This document shows, piece after piece, positions 1 through 4,648 of a stretch of DNA of 5,746 nt. Below the pieces are notes generated by a model that did no database searches, was not told the DNA's origin, and was given only the letters and a program-made list of their open reading frames with translations. How positions within the stretch are numbered: position 1 is the stretch's first letter; each line of letters begins with the position of its first letter. The stretch comes from Candidatus Aenigmatarchaeota archaeon. GTDB taxonomy: Archaea; Aenigmatarchaeota; Aenigmatarchaeia; CG10238-14. Location of the stretch: positions 1 through 5,746 of the forward strand of contig JANXDN010000026.1 in the NCBI GenBank assembly GCA_025058005.1. The letters are read 5' to 3'. Made by a program: the position numbers and the translations under genes.

Positions 1-69
1 GTTAGCATCATCGTTTCATTTTTTCTACAAAAAATGTTAGTTTTTATTGCTTGAAAGTTTTAGAAAATT
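1..69. other. Non-coding left edge of the window
   Basis: I see no supportable gene here. The one frame open from the edge on the plus strand ends at a TGA near position 52 and encodes a short hydrophobic string I do not recognise. Plus-strand T runs at 19-24 and 41-45 could end transcription of a gene lying further left, since archaeal RNA polymerase often stops on oligo-T, but no upstream gene is visible. The TTTAAATATA element at 71-80 is nearly symmetrical, so it might also drive a leftward gene; this is untested. Confidence 0.3.
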
Positions 70-70
70 A

Positions 71-114
71 TTTAAATATAATCGGATTAGATTATATGAT
101 TAAAGTGATAGTCT
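71..114 (+). promoter_or_regulatory. rpsJ promoter, short leader and Shine-Dalgarno site
   Basis: A strong archaeal TATA-like box, TTTAAATATA, lies at 71-80. If the box-to-start-site distance matches the leaderless genes in this window (about 32 nt from the first T), transcription begins near 103 and leaves a leader of about 12 nt. That leader contains AGTGAT (104-109), complementary to the archaeal 16S rRNA 3' end, with 7 nt between its GTG and the rpsJ ATG. This is the only first-position gene in the window with a credible Shine-Dalgarno site, which suits a highly translated ribosomal protein. The start-site position is inferred. Confidence 0.6.
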
Positions 115-435
115 ATGCAAATAGCCAGGATAAAACTCTCAGGTAGAGACCCAAAACAGTTAGATAGTATTTGTAATGAAATAATTGATATAGCGAAAAA
201 ATTTGGCGTAAACTGGCGTGGACCTATACCTTTGCCGACAAAAAGATTAAGAGTTGTAACAATGAAAACGCCTTGTGGCGACGGCACAGGGCATGGTAAT
301 GCGACTTTTGATAGGTGGGAGATGAGAATTCATAAGAGGTTAATAGATTTGCAAGCCGATGATAGAGCTCTAAGGCAAGTGTTAAGAGTTCAAATTCCGA
401 AAAATGTTCAAATTCAAATAAGTTTTAAGGATTAA
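115..435 (+). CDS. rpsJ: 30S ribosomal protein S10 (uS10), archaeal type
   Basis: uS10 is a component of the head of the small ribosomal subunit. The 106-residue product matches the archaeal/eukaryal form throughout: an N-terminal ARIKLSG strand (4-10), the signature GPIPLPT (36-42), and the block beginning [12 protein letters not shown] (67-78). The start is supported by AGTGAT at 7-nt spacing and by family length (about 102 residues in archaea). Compared with archaeal homologues recalled from memory, the loop after TPCGDG (52-57) carries about four extra residues, GHGN (59-62), before ATFDRW; this hairpin normally projects into the subunit. In many archaea rpsJ follows tuf (EF-1 alpha), but here it has its own promoter and no tuf is visible. 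The stop codon overlaps the stop of amrA on the other strand. Confidence 0.97.
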   Translation: MQIARIKLSGRDPKQLDSICNEIIDIAKKFGVNWRGPIPLPTKRLRVVTMKTPCGDGTGHGNATFDRWEMRIHKRLIDLQADDRALRQVLRVQIPKNVQIQISFKD

Positions 436-998
436 GATTCTTTAAAACAAACAACTTTGTATCTATAAACTTCCAATTTTCCTTTTCTCCATTCATCACT
501 GCTTAAACCAGCTTTTAAACAAAGTTCACTCAAGAAAATTTCTTTGCTTGACAACTTTTCCCAAACTTGAGGAAGAAATGTGGCAGATCTTTTACCTAAT
601 TTTATTATTATTCCATCACCAACCTTAATTTTCTTCAAAAGCTCTTCCACATTTTTATAATCTATCTTTTCAGGTTTTGTTAAAATCGAAATCTCTATTT
701 TGATGTGCTTTAATTCACCTTCACTCAAAGGAAAAAATCTTGTATCATAAAAAGCCGCAGCAACAGCATTTTTTATAACAGCAAGGTAAAGCGGTTCAAC
801 TGCTTGTAACACGCCTATGCAACCTCTTAATAGTCCATGTTTTTCCAAGGTAACGAATACCGCCTTTTTCTCTTTTAGCTTGTTTTTTATTTTCTCCGCG
901 TCTATTGTTAGCAGTTCTCTCTTTTCCATAAAGTATTCTATACTTTTTCTTGCCAAATTCAACAAGAACAACTTATCTTCTTCACTATATTCATTCAT
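432..998 (-). CDS. amrA: AmmeMemoRadiSam system protein A (AMMECR1-domain protein)
   Basis: This is a 188-residue AMMECR1-family protein, last gene of the amr operon. Visible signatures are the hallmark LRGCIG (57-62), [10 protein letters not shown] (82-91), the [11 protein letters not shown] strand (102-112), KVGDGIII (125-132) and FLPQVWEKL (141-149), ending with a family-typical CLKAGL (160-165). The family is conserved from archaea to human AMMECR1; no reaction is assigned with confidence, though the invariant RGCIG with Cys60 suggests an active or binding site. I chose ATG at 998 because it gives the N-terminal length of archaeal homologues; it overlaps the amrB stop as ATGAATGA. In-frame ATGs at 1007, 1016 and 1022 are alternatives. 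A GGGTG at 1014-1010 lies 11 nt before 998 and only 2 nt before 1007, so the start is not fully settled. The stop overlaps the rpsJ stop. Confidence 0.92.
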   Translation of the reverse strand: MNEYSEEDKLFLLNLARKSIEYFMEKRELLTIDAEKIKNKLKEKKAVFVTLEKHGLLRGCIGVLQAVEPLYLAVIKNAVAAAFYDTRFFPLSEGELKHIKIEISILTKPEKIDYKNVEELLKKIKVGDGIIIKLGKRSATFLPQVWEKLSSKEIFLSELCLKAGLSSDEWRKGKLEVYRYKVVCFKES

Positions 999-1743
999 AA
1001 AATGCATAACACCCATAACCAACTACTTGGGCCTTTTCACCAGTAACATCACCTGAGTTTGCATAAAATAGAGTTTTTACTTTCCACCCATTATCTTTTG
1101 CAATTTTCATTAAAGCCAATATACCAATTTTGCCACAAGCTTCCATTTTTTCAGCGTTTTTGAAATCTAACTCTGTTATAGCTTTACTCGCTTTACCGTC
1201 AATTTTAACAGCTGTTTCGTAATCATGATAATGGCTTAAATCAGAGCTCGCAATTATTATTGCTCCCTCCATTATATCTCTAATTTCTTTCGCTATATCC
1301 TTATAATAATCGTCGCCAATGCTAATAGGAATTATGGTAAAATCTTTTAACACTGTTTGTAGAAAAGGCAATTGAACTTCAATAGAATGTTCGTAAGTAT
1401 GGGCAGCAGGAAAATCAATAAATTTTGTTTTTACTTTTTCAACTTTCACCTTACCTAAGGGTGTTTCCCAATAATCTGCTGTGGAAATTGATGAGCCGAT
1501 AAATGGAATAAAATGTGACGGCCCCAATAAAATAACTCTTTTAGCTTCAAGCGATTTAATGATTTTGTAAGCGTAAGCAGCAACTTGTCCAGAGTAGATA
1601 TAGCCAGCGTGAGGAACTATAAAACCCTTTGCTGTTTTAATTTCTTCTGTGTTTGCATTTTTCAAGAAATTGTCAATCATCTTTTTCAATCTCTCCTTTT
1701 CTCTCGGATAAAAACTCCCAGCAAAGGCAGCTTTTCTTATCAC
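991..1743 (-). CDS. amrB: AmmeMemoRadiSam system protein B (MEMO1 family)
   Basis: This is a 250-residue MEMO-family protein, related to the extradiol-dioxygenase fold and to human MEMO1. Numbering from the chosen GTG, motifs are the N-terminal IRKAAFAGSFYP (2-13), PHAGYIYSG (44-52) with His45, GPSH (74-77) with His77, EHSIEVQLPF (118-127), SSDLSHY (166-172) with His171, and a late CG (Cys203). These His and Cys residues match the putative metal site of MEMO proteins, so metal binding is likely although the family lacks an established reaction. Start: GTG at 1743 sits in a GTGA overlap with the amrS stop, has GAAGGTG 7 nt upstream, and gives the family-typical beginning. ATG at 1749 leaves only 1 nt to that site, and ATG at 1782 adds an atypical Gln-rich extension. 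Its 3' end overlaps amrA by 8 nt. Confidence 0.94.
   Translation of the reverse strand: MIRKAAFAGSFYPREKERLKKMIDNFLKNANTEEIKTAKGFIVPHAGYIYSGQVAAYAYKIIKSLEAKRVILLGPSHFIPFIGSSISTADYWETPLGKVKVEKVKTKFIDFPAAHTYEHSIEVQLPFLQTVLKDFTIIPISIGDDYYKDIAKEIRDIMEGAIIIASSDLSHYHDYETAVKIDGKASKAITELDFKNAEKMEACGKIGILALMKIAKDNGWKVKTLFYANSGDVTGEKAQVVGYGCYAFYE
1010..1014 (-). promoter_or_regulatory. Probable ribosome binding site of amrA (GGGTG)
   Basis: GGGTG on the minus strand, within the end of amrB, matches the archaeal anti-Shine-Dalgarno core. Its 11-nt spacing to ATG 998 is long and its 2-nt spacing to ATG 1007 is short. It therefore supports translation starting hereabouts without deciding between the two codons. 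Confidence 0.4.
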
Positions 1744-2783
1744 CGCCATACACCTTCTATTTTGTTGTTGCAGTTTTTGCATTTACCATCAATCAAATAA
1801 TTTTTTACATTAAAACCAAATCTTGCTATGCATATATTATTGCAATTCGGACAAAAAGTATTTTCATATTCTGCAGATAATATATTTCCTATGTAAACAT
1901 ATTTCAAGCCGGCCTTTTTGCCTATTTTGTAAGCTTTTAAAAGCGTTGATAATGGTGTAGGTGGAGTGTCAAGCATTTTATAATCTGGATGAAATGCTGT
2001 GACATGCCAAGGTATGTGCTTGCTTATAGAAGCAATGAATTCTGCTATTTGTGTTAATTCTTTTTCCGAATCGTTTTTGTTTGGTATAACAAGAGTAGTT
2101 ATTTCAATCCATATACTTGCATTATAAAATCTTTCTATGTTTTTAAGCACAAACTCTAGTTTTGCTTTGCAAATTTTCGAATAGAATTCTTCTGAAAAAG
2201 ATTTCAAGTCTATGTTTGCGGCATCCAAATATTTTTTTATTTTTTTTAGGGATTCATGTGATTCATAACCGTTAGTGACAAAGACGTTTTTTATGTTGTG
2301 TTTTTTTGCTAGCTTGGCAGTGTCATAAGCGTATTCAAAAAATATTGCAGGTTCATTATAAGTGTAAGCTATTGCAGGTATACTATGCTGCAAACAATAA
2401 TTCACTATTTGTTTTGGTTTTAAATTATGACATTTTTTCAACATCTCATTTAGTAGTTCATCTCTGTTTGGGTCAAATCTAATATCTTTTGTTAATTGTG
2501 AAATATCCCAGTTTTGGCAGAACAAGCAGCTAAAATTGCAACCAAGTGTGCCGAAAGAAAAAATTTCCCTTCCTGGTAAAAAATGGTAGAGAGGTTTCTT
2601 TTCTACTGGATCGATGTTAACAGCAGCAGCTTTGCCATACACAACGAGATACAACTTGCCGTTAATGTTTTTTCTTACACCACATATACCAACATTATTT
2701 TGCGGTATTGTGCAATAATGTGAGCAAGCTAAACATTTGACGGTTTTATTTTTTGTTTGTTTTTGTAGGATTGCACGTTTCAT
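1740..2783 (-). CDS. amrS: AmmeMemoRadiSam system radical SAM enzyme
   Basis: This 347-residue radical SAM enzyme is the first gene of the amr operon. The [4Fe-4S] cluster motif that binds S-adenosylmethionine is CNFSCLFC (Cys82, 86, 89), preceded by FSFGTLG. Before it lies an N-terminal cysteine group, CLACSHYC and GICGVR (Cys17, 20, 24, 34), and the family segment NIDPVEKKPLYHFLPG (56-71). Core TIM-barrel motifs follow: YTYNEPAIFFEY (140-151), VFVTNGY (167-173), ANIDLKSF (189-196), WIEITTLVIP (225-234), WHVTAFHPDYKM (259-270). The C-terminus has a ribbon-like CPNC (311-314) and CKNC (335-338) that may bind zinc or another cluster. The full pattern is diagnostic of this family rather than of pyruvate formate-lyase activases, which it resembles. 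Substrate unknown. The ATG at 2783 lacks a Shine-Dalgarno site and follows a TATA-like element, so the message may be leaderless. The stop overlaps the amrB start. Confidence 0.96.
   Translation of the reverse strand: MKRAILQKQTKNKTVKCLACSHYCTIPQNNVGICGVRKNINGKLYLVVYGKAAAVNIDPVEKKPLYHFLPGREIFSFGTLGCNFSCLFCQNWDISQLTKDIRFDPNRDELLNEMLKKCHNLKPKQIVNYCLQHSIPAIAYTYNEPAIFFEYAYDTAKLAKKHNIKNVFVTNGYESHESLKKIKKYLDAANIDLKSFSEEFYSKICKAKLEFVLKNIERFYNASIWIEITTLVIPNKNDSEKELTQIAEFIASISKHIPWHVTAFHPDYKMLDTPPTPLSTLLKAYKIGKKAGLKYVYIGNILSAEYENTFCPNCNNICIARFGFNVKNYLIDGKCKNCNNKIEGVWR
1751..1757 (-). promoter_or_regulatory. Shine-Dalgarno site that decides the amrB start (GAAGGTG)
   Basis: GAAGGTG on the minus strand, inside the last codons of amrS, is a good match to the archaeal Shine-Dalgarno consensus. 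It lies 7 nt before GTG 1743, the same spacing as the rpsJ site, but only 1 nt before ATG 1749. This favours the GTG as the real start. Confidence 0.6.
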
Positions 2784-2807
2784 TAATTAATAGTTAGTCA
2801 AAAATAA

Positions 2808-2816
2808 ATTTAATAT
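2808..2816 (-). promoter_or_regulatory. Probable TATA element of the amr operon
   Basis: On the minus strand, ATATTAAAT lies about 33 to 25 nt before the amrS ATG at 2783. This is the position expected for a TATA box driving a leaderless transcript. The match is weaker than for the other promoters in the window. The bases just upstream, where TFB would bind, are taken up by the palindrome at 2817-2829. Confidence 0.4.
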
Positions 2817-2829
2817 CTTTGAATCAAAG
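2817..2829. promoter_or_regulatory. Perfect 13-bp palindrome, candidate operator of the amr operon
   Basis: CTTTGA, one central A, then TCAAAG make a perfect 6+6 inverted repeat. It directly abuts the TATA-like element of amrS and would cover its TFB-recognition region, a classic place for an archaeal repressor. TTTGAAT within it (2818-2824) also pairs with ATTCAAA (2835-2841), so the site may be composite. Chance palindromes are common in AT-rich spacers, so the regulatory role is inferred from position only. Confidence 0.4.
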
Positions 2830-2873
2830 TTTTTATTCAAAAATTTTCGATAATCTACTTTCTGAACAAACAA

Positions 2874-2883
2874 CCTTTAAATA
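2874..2883 (+). promoter_or_regulatory. Promoter of the DUF457-type hydrolase gene (CCTTTAAATA)
   Basis: CCTTTAAATA is a good archaeal TATA box whose first base lies 34 nt before the ATG at 2908. This fits transcription starting at or next to the ATG. No Shine-Dalgarno sequence precedes the ATG. The same CCTTTAAA at the same distance precedes glyA. Confidence 0.6.
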
Positions 2884-2907
2884 ACTTTAACATCAATTTT
2901 AAATTTT

Positions 2908-3444
2908 ATGTTTCCCATAGCTCACATTGGAATAACCGCACTCATAGCATCACTCTTATCCCTTTCTCCATTAATAGCTATAATAGCTTCTCAAATACCA
3001 GACTTGATAGACAAGCCTCTATATATACTAGGCGTATTTCCCTCGGGAAGATATATCGGTCACACATTATTTGCGATAATAATTCTAACCATTTTAATCT
3101 ATTTGTTCTCAAGAAAAAAGATTTTGGCAATTTCATTTTGTTTCGGGATGTTGATGCATTTACTACAAGATTTACCTTACTTTATCCCTTGGTTCTACCC
3201 TTTTAAGAATTATGAATTCCCTAAATCATCATTTCAACTTAACTATACCTTAGAGTTGTTTCTATTAGATATTACAGGTCTAACTATGCTGATAATAGTC
3301 TATAAGAATAATAGACAACTTGTAGCCGAAATTCTAAACCTAAAAAACACGAGCTACGAGATTTATAAAAAATTCTGCCAAACTGTTTATGGTAAAAATT
3401 CTAAAAACCAATTTAATAAAAATAAAATTAACAAAAAACTATAG
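2908..3444 (+). CDS. Membrane-bound metal-dependent hydrolase, YdjM/DUF457 type
   Basis: A 178-residue integral membrane protein with the spaced polar residues of the YdjM/DUF457 family: MFPIAHIGITAL (His6), SQIPDLIDKPL (Asp32, Asp35), GRYIGHTLF (His52) and HLLQDLPYFIPWFYPF (His84, Asp88). In the family these His and Asp residues are thought to form a metal site in the membrane; the substrate is not known. Hydrophobic stretches at about 9-28, 52-67, 72-86 and 112-131 suggest four membrane segments. The C-terminal tail from about 150 is rich in Lys and Asn and probably cytosolic. The start fits the family N-terminus and the promoter spacing. It is transcribed divergently from the amr operon across 124 bp; a functional link is possible but unsupported. 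A T-run follows the stop. Confidence 0.8.
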   Translation: MFPIAHIGITALIASLLSLSPLIAIIASQIPDLIDKPLYILGVFPSGRYIGHTLFAIIILTILIYLFSRKKILAISFCFGMLMHLLQDLPYFIPWFYPFKNYEFPKSSFQLNYTLELFLLDITGLTMLIIVYKNNRQLVAEILNLKNTSYEIYKKFCQTVYGKNSKNQFNKNKINKKL

Positions 3445-3449
3445 TTTTT
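3445..3449 (+). terminator. Possible oligo-T terminator after the hydrolase gene
   Basis: Five T residues immediately follow the TAG stop, within an AT-rich stretch. Short oligo-T tracts can terminate archaeal transcription. No stable hairpin precedes it, so the call is weak. Confidence 0.3.
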
Positions 3450-3505
3450 ATATCTAAAAGCTATGAGAAAGAATTCCCAACTATATACGACATGACTGCA
3501 GGCTA

Positions 3506-3535
3506 TTAGCAAGGGTTATTAATTTAGTTTAGCAA
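3506..3535 (+). promoter_or_regulatory. Promoter region of the DUF151 gene with flanking direct repeats
   Basis: An AT-rich TATA-like element, TTATTAAT (3516-3523), lies 33 to 26 nt before the ATG at 3549, again without a Shine-Dalgarno site. It is bracketed by two exact copies of TTAGCAA (3506-3512 and 3529-3535), 23 bp start to start. Direct repeats around a TATA box could be regulator sites but could also be chance. The rest of the 104-bp spacer (3445-3548) shows nothing I can name. Confidence 0.35.
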
Positions 3536-3548
3536 ATAGTTAATTGTA

Positions 3549-4052
3549 ATGAAGAAACGAAAGCATTTACATAAAAACATTTTCATCTTGTTTATGGTTA
3601 TAGTTGCTTCCATCTTGTTATATGCTTACCTAAAGTCGCAATACTTTTTGATGAAAACAATATCTTCCAAGGGATATGTTGAGATGAAAGTTTCTGAAAT
3701 TATTTTAGTAGGAGAGGAAGCAGTAATTAAACTAAAAAATCGCTGTTTTGAATTCAGCTTTTATACCTCTTCTCACCAAGCCCAGTCTATTGATTTAGGT
3801 ATATCACATCAAATTCCTTTTAGACCGACCACTCATGACATAACGAAAAGTATTTTAGATAGATATGGCATCAAACCCATAATAGTTAAAATCACAAAAA
3901 TGGAAGAAGATACATATTTTGCAGAGCTTACACTTCAAAAAGGCTTTAGCTATATGACAATAGACATTAGACCGAGTGATGCAGTAGCTTTAGCTGTAAG
4001 AACAAAAACACCAATTTATGTGAATGAAAGTTTAGCTACAAGAATTTGTTAA
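3549..4052 (+). CDS. Membrane-anchored DUF151 (bifunctional nuclease domain) protein
   Basis: A 167-residue protein. The N-terminus is basic (MKKRKHLHK) followed by one hydrophobic segment at about 11-28, consistent with an uncleaved anchor that places the rest outside the membrane, though an inward topology cannot be excluded. From about residue 43 it follows the DUF151/BFN fold: VEMKVSEIILV (44-54), a central strand set including IIVKITKMEEDTYFAELTL, and the hallmark IDIRPSDAVALAVRTKTPIYV (138-158) with Arg141, Ser143 and Asp144. Some plant members are reported to have DNase and RNase activity; for archaeal members a nuclease role is unproven. Because of the anchor, the partner may be an envelope component rather than chromosomal DNA. 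The gene is monocistronic by appearance, with its own promoter, and its stop overlaps the stop of the convergent small frame. Confidence 0.85.
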   Translation: MKKRKHLHKNIFILFMVIVASILLYAYLKSQYFLMKTISSKGYVEMKVSEIILVGEEAVIKLKNRCFEFSFYTSSHQAQSIDLGISHQIPFRPTTHDITKSILDRYGIKPIIVKITKMEEDTYFAELTLQKGFSYMTIDIRPSDAVALAVRTKTPIYVNESLATRIC

Positions 4053-4288
4053 AGCAAACTATTTGTATATGCTTTATACATATCGCCAATTTTGTAATAA
4101 ACATTTATACCCATAAATCTTTCTGGTAATCCTCTGTAAGGTTTTGATAATACCACATTTAAACTTGGCCTTTGATTATTTAATTCTATCCCACAGGATA
4201 TAATAGGAGCTTTTCTCATATATCTGTAAACGTAAATTTTTTTTATTGCTTTCACATACAGCAACAATAGAAAGTAAATAAAACTCAT
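4049..4288 (-). CDS. Hypothetical small protein, 79 residues
   Basis: I do not recognise this protein. It begins with a short hydrophobic run (FIYFLLLLYV, 3-12), barely long enough for a membrane segment, then a basic aromatic stretch (KKIYVYRYMRK, 16-26). A more globular-looking remainder contains GIELNNQRPSLNVVLSKPYRG (33-53, Cys at 32). Support for it being real: the ATG lies 26 nt from the centre of a TATA-like box, as expected for a leaderless gene; the frame fills the gap up to the DUF151 gene exactly; and the two stops share one TTAA, as rpsJ and amrA do. Against it: small size, no family and no ribosome binding site. An internal ATG at 4219 would give 56 residues without the hydrophobic start. 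Confidence 0.5.
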   Translation of the reverse strand: MSFIYFLLLLYVKAIKKIYVYRYMRKAPIISCGIELNNQRPSLNVVLSKPYRGLPERFMGINVYYKIGDMYKAYTNSLL

Positions 4289-4309
4289 ACAATTAAAAGA
4301 TACAGTTAA

Positions 4310-4318
4310 TTATAAAAG
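4310..4318 (-). promoter_or_regulatory. TATA-like element upstream of the 79-residue gene
   Basis: On the minus strand CTTTTATAA occupies 4318-4310, about 30 to 22 nt before the ATG at 4288. This is a good archaeal TATA sequence, a few bases closer to the ATG than in the other genes, compatible with a leaderless or nearly leaderless message. Confidence 0.45.
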
Positions 4319-4398
4319 TATTTAGCATGTCAAACAGTTTCAAATAACACTGCAATTCCTTGCAATATTTTTATGAAGCAGATGCAAATAACCATAAA

Positions 4399-4473
4399 TG
4401 GGCCACGCCAGATTTGAACTGGCGACCTCCTGATTATCAGTCAGGCGCTCCAACCAGGCTAAGCTAGTGGCCC
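4399..4473 (-). tRNA. tRNA-Ile (anticodon GAU)
   Basis: A complete 75-nt cloverleaf on the minus strand. The acceptor stem GGGCCAC pairs with GTGGCCC. The D arm contains GGTTGG, the anticodon stem CCTGA/TCAGG encloses loop CTGATAA with anticodon GAT (4438-4436), the variable loop is 5 nt, and the T arm is GCCAG-TTCAAAT-CTGGC. The discriminator base is A. No CCA is encoded and there is no intron. GAU reads the AUC and AUU codons. It is divergent from the tRNA-Ala gene 43 bp away. Confidence 0.97.
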
Positions 4474-4516
4474 TCTATTTAAAATTCTTAAACAAAGTTT
4501 TAATAAATTTATCTAA
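4474..4516. promoter_or_regulatory. 43-bp divergent tRNA promoter region
   Basis: This spacer separates the 5' ends of the two tRNA genes and must hold both promoters. On the plus strand, TTTAAA (4478-4483) is placed to start transcription about 7 nt before tRNA-Ala. On the minus strand, TTTATTAA (4507-4500) is placed to start just before tRNA-Ile. Each TATA element therefore lies near the other gene's start site, so the two could compete for factor binding. Start-site positions are inferred. Confidence 0.5.
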
Positions 4517-4589
4517 GGGCCAGTAGATCAATGGCGAGATCGCTGCCTTCGCAAGGCAGAGGCTGTGGGTTCAAATCCCACCTGGTCCA
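4517..4589 (+). tRNA. tRNA-Ala (anticodon CGC)
   Basis: A complete 73-nt cloverleaf. The acceptor stem GGGCCAG pairs with CTGGTCC, including a G-U at the third pair (G4519 with T4586); G3:U70 is the main identity element of tRNA-Ala. The D arm is GATC/GATC, the anticodon stem CTGCC/GGCAG encloses TTCGCAA with anticodon CGC, the variable loop is 5 nt, and the T arm is GTGGG-TTCAAAT-CCCAC. The discriminator is A. No CCA is encoded and there is no intron. It reads the GCG codon. Confidence 0.97.
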
Positions 4590-4614
4590 AATATGTAATT
4601 TAATTCACAGAAAT

Positions 4615-4622
4615 CCTTTAAA
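4615..4622 (+). promoter_or_regulatory. glyA promoter (CCTTTAAA)
   Basis: CCTTTAAA lies in the 59-bp spacer between tRNA-Ala and glyA, with its first base exactly 34 nt before the glyA ATG, as in the gene at 2908. No Shine-Dalgarno sequence precedes the ATG, so glyA is probably leaderless and transcribed separately from the tRNA. Confidence 0.55.
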
Positions 4623-4648
4623 ACAACATTTTTTAAAAAAATAATTTA

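Noticed and set aside
1..30. GATGATG on the minus strand near the left edge, resembling a box C of a C/D guide RNA
   Set aside because: It does not match the full RTGATGA box, and no D or D' box is visible before the window ends.
87..287. 66-residue open frame on the minus strand across the rpsJ start
   Set aside because: Antisense to the well-supported rpsJ coding sequence and its leader; no family match or start signals.
817..1056. 79-residue plus-strand open frame opposite amrA and the end of amrB
   Set aside because: Low-complexity Ser/Phe-rich translation typical of the reverse strand of a real gene.
1749..1782. Upstream ATG starts for amrB giving a 252- or 263-residue protein
   Set aside because: The extension MQKLQQQNRRC is unlike the family N-terminus, and the ribosome-binding-site spacing favours GTG 1743.
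1585..1880. Two overlapping plus-strand open frames opposite amrB and amrS
   Set aside because: Both are antisense to clear family motifs and have no credible protein features.
3463..3495. ATG-initiated 10-codon frame in the spacer before the DUF151 gene
   Set aside because: Too short, with no ribosome binding site or promoter match.
4351..4372. Small hairpin TGCAA-TTCC-TTGCA followed by a T run, resembling an intrinsic terminator
   Set aside because: The stem is only 5 bp and no plus-strand gene lies upstream; the orientation is wrong for tRNA-Ile and the small gene.
4399..4589. tRNA pair as a possible integration site for a mobile element
   Set aside because: No integrase, no direct repeat of a tRNA 3' end and no foreign-looking genes occur on either side.
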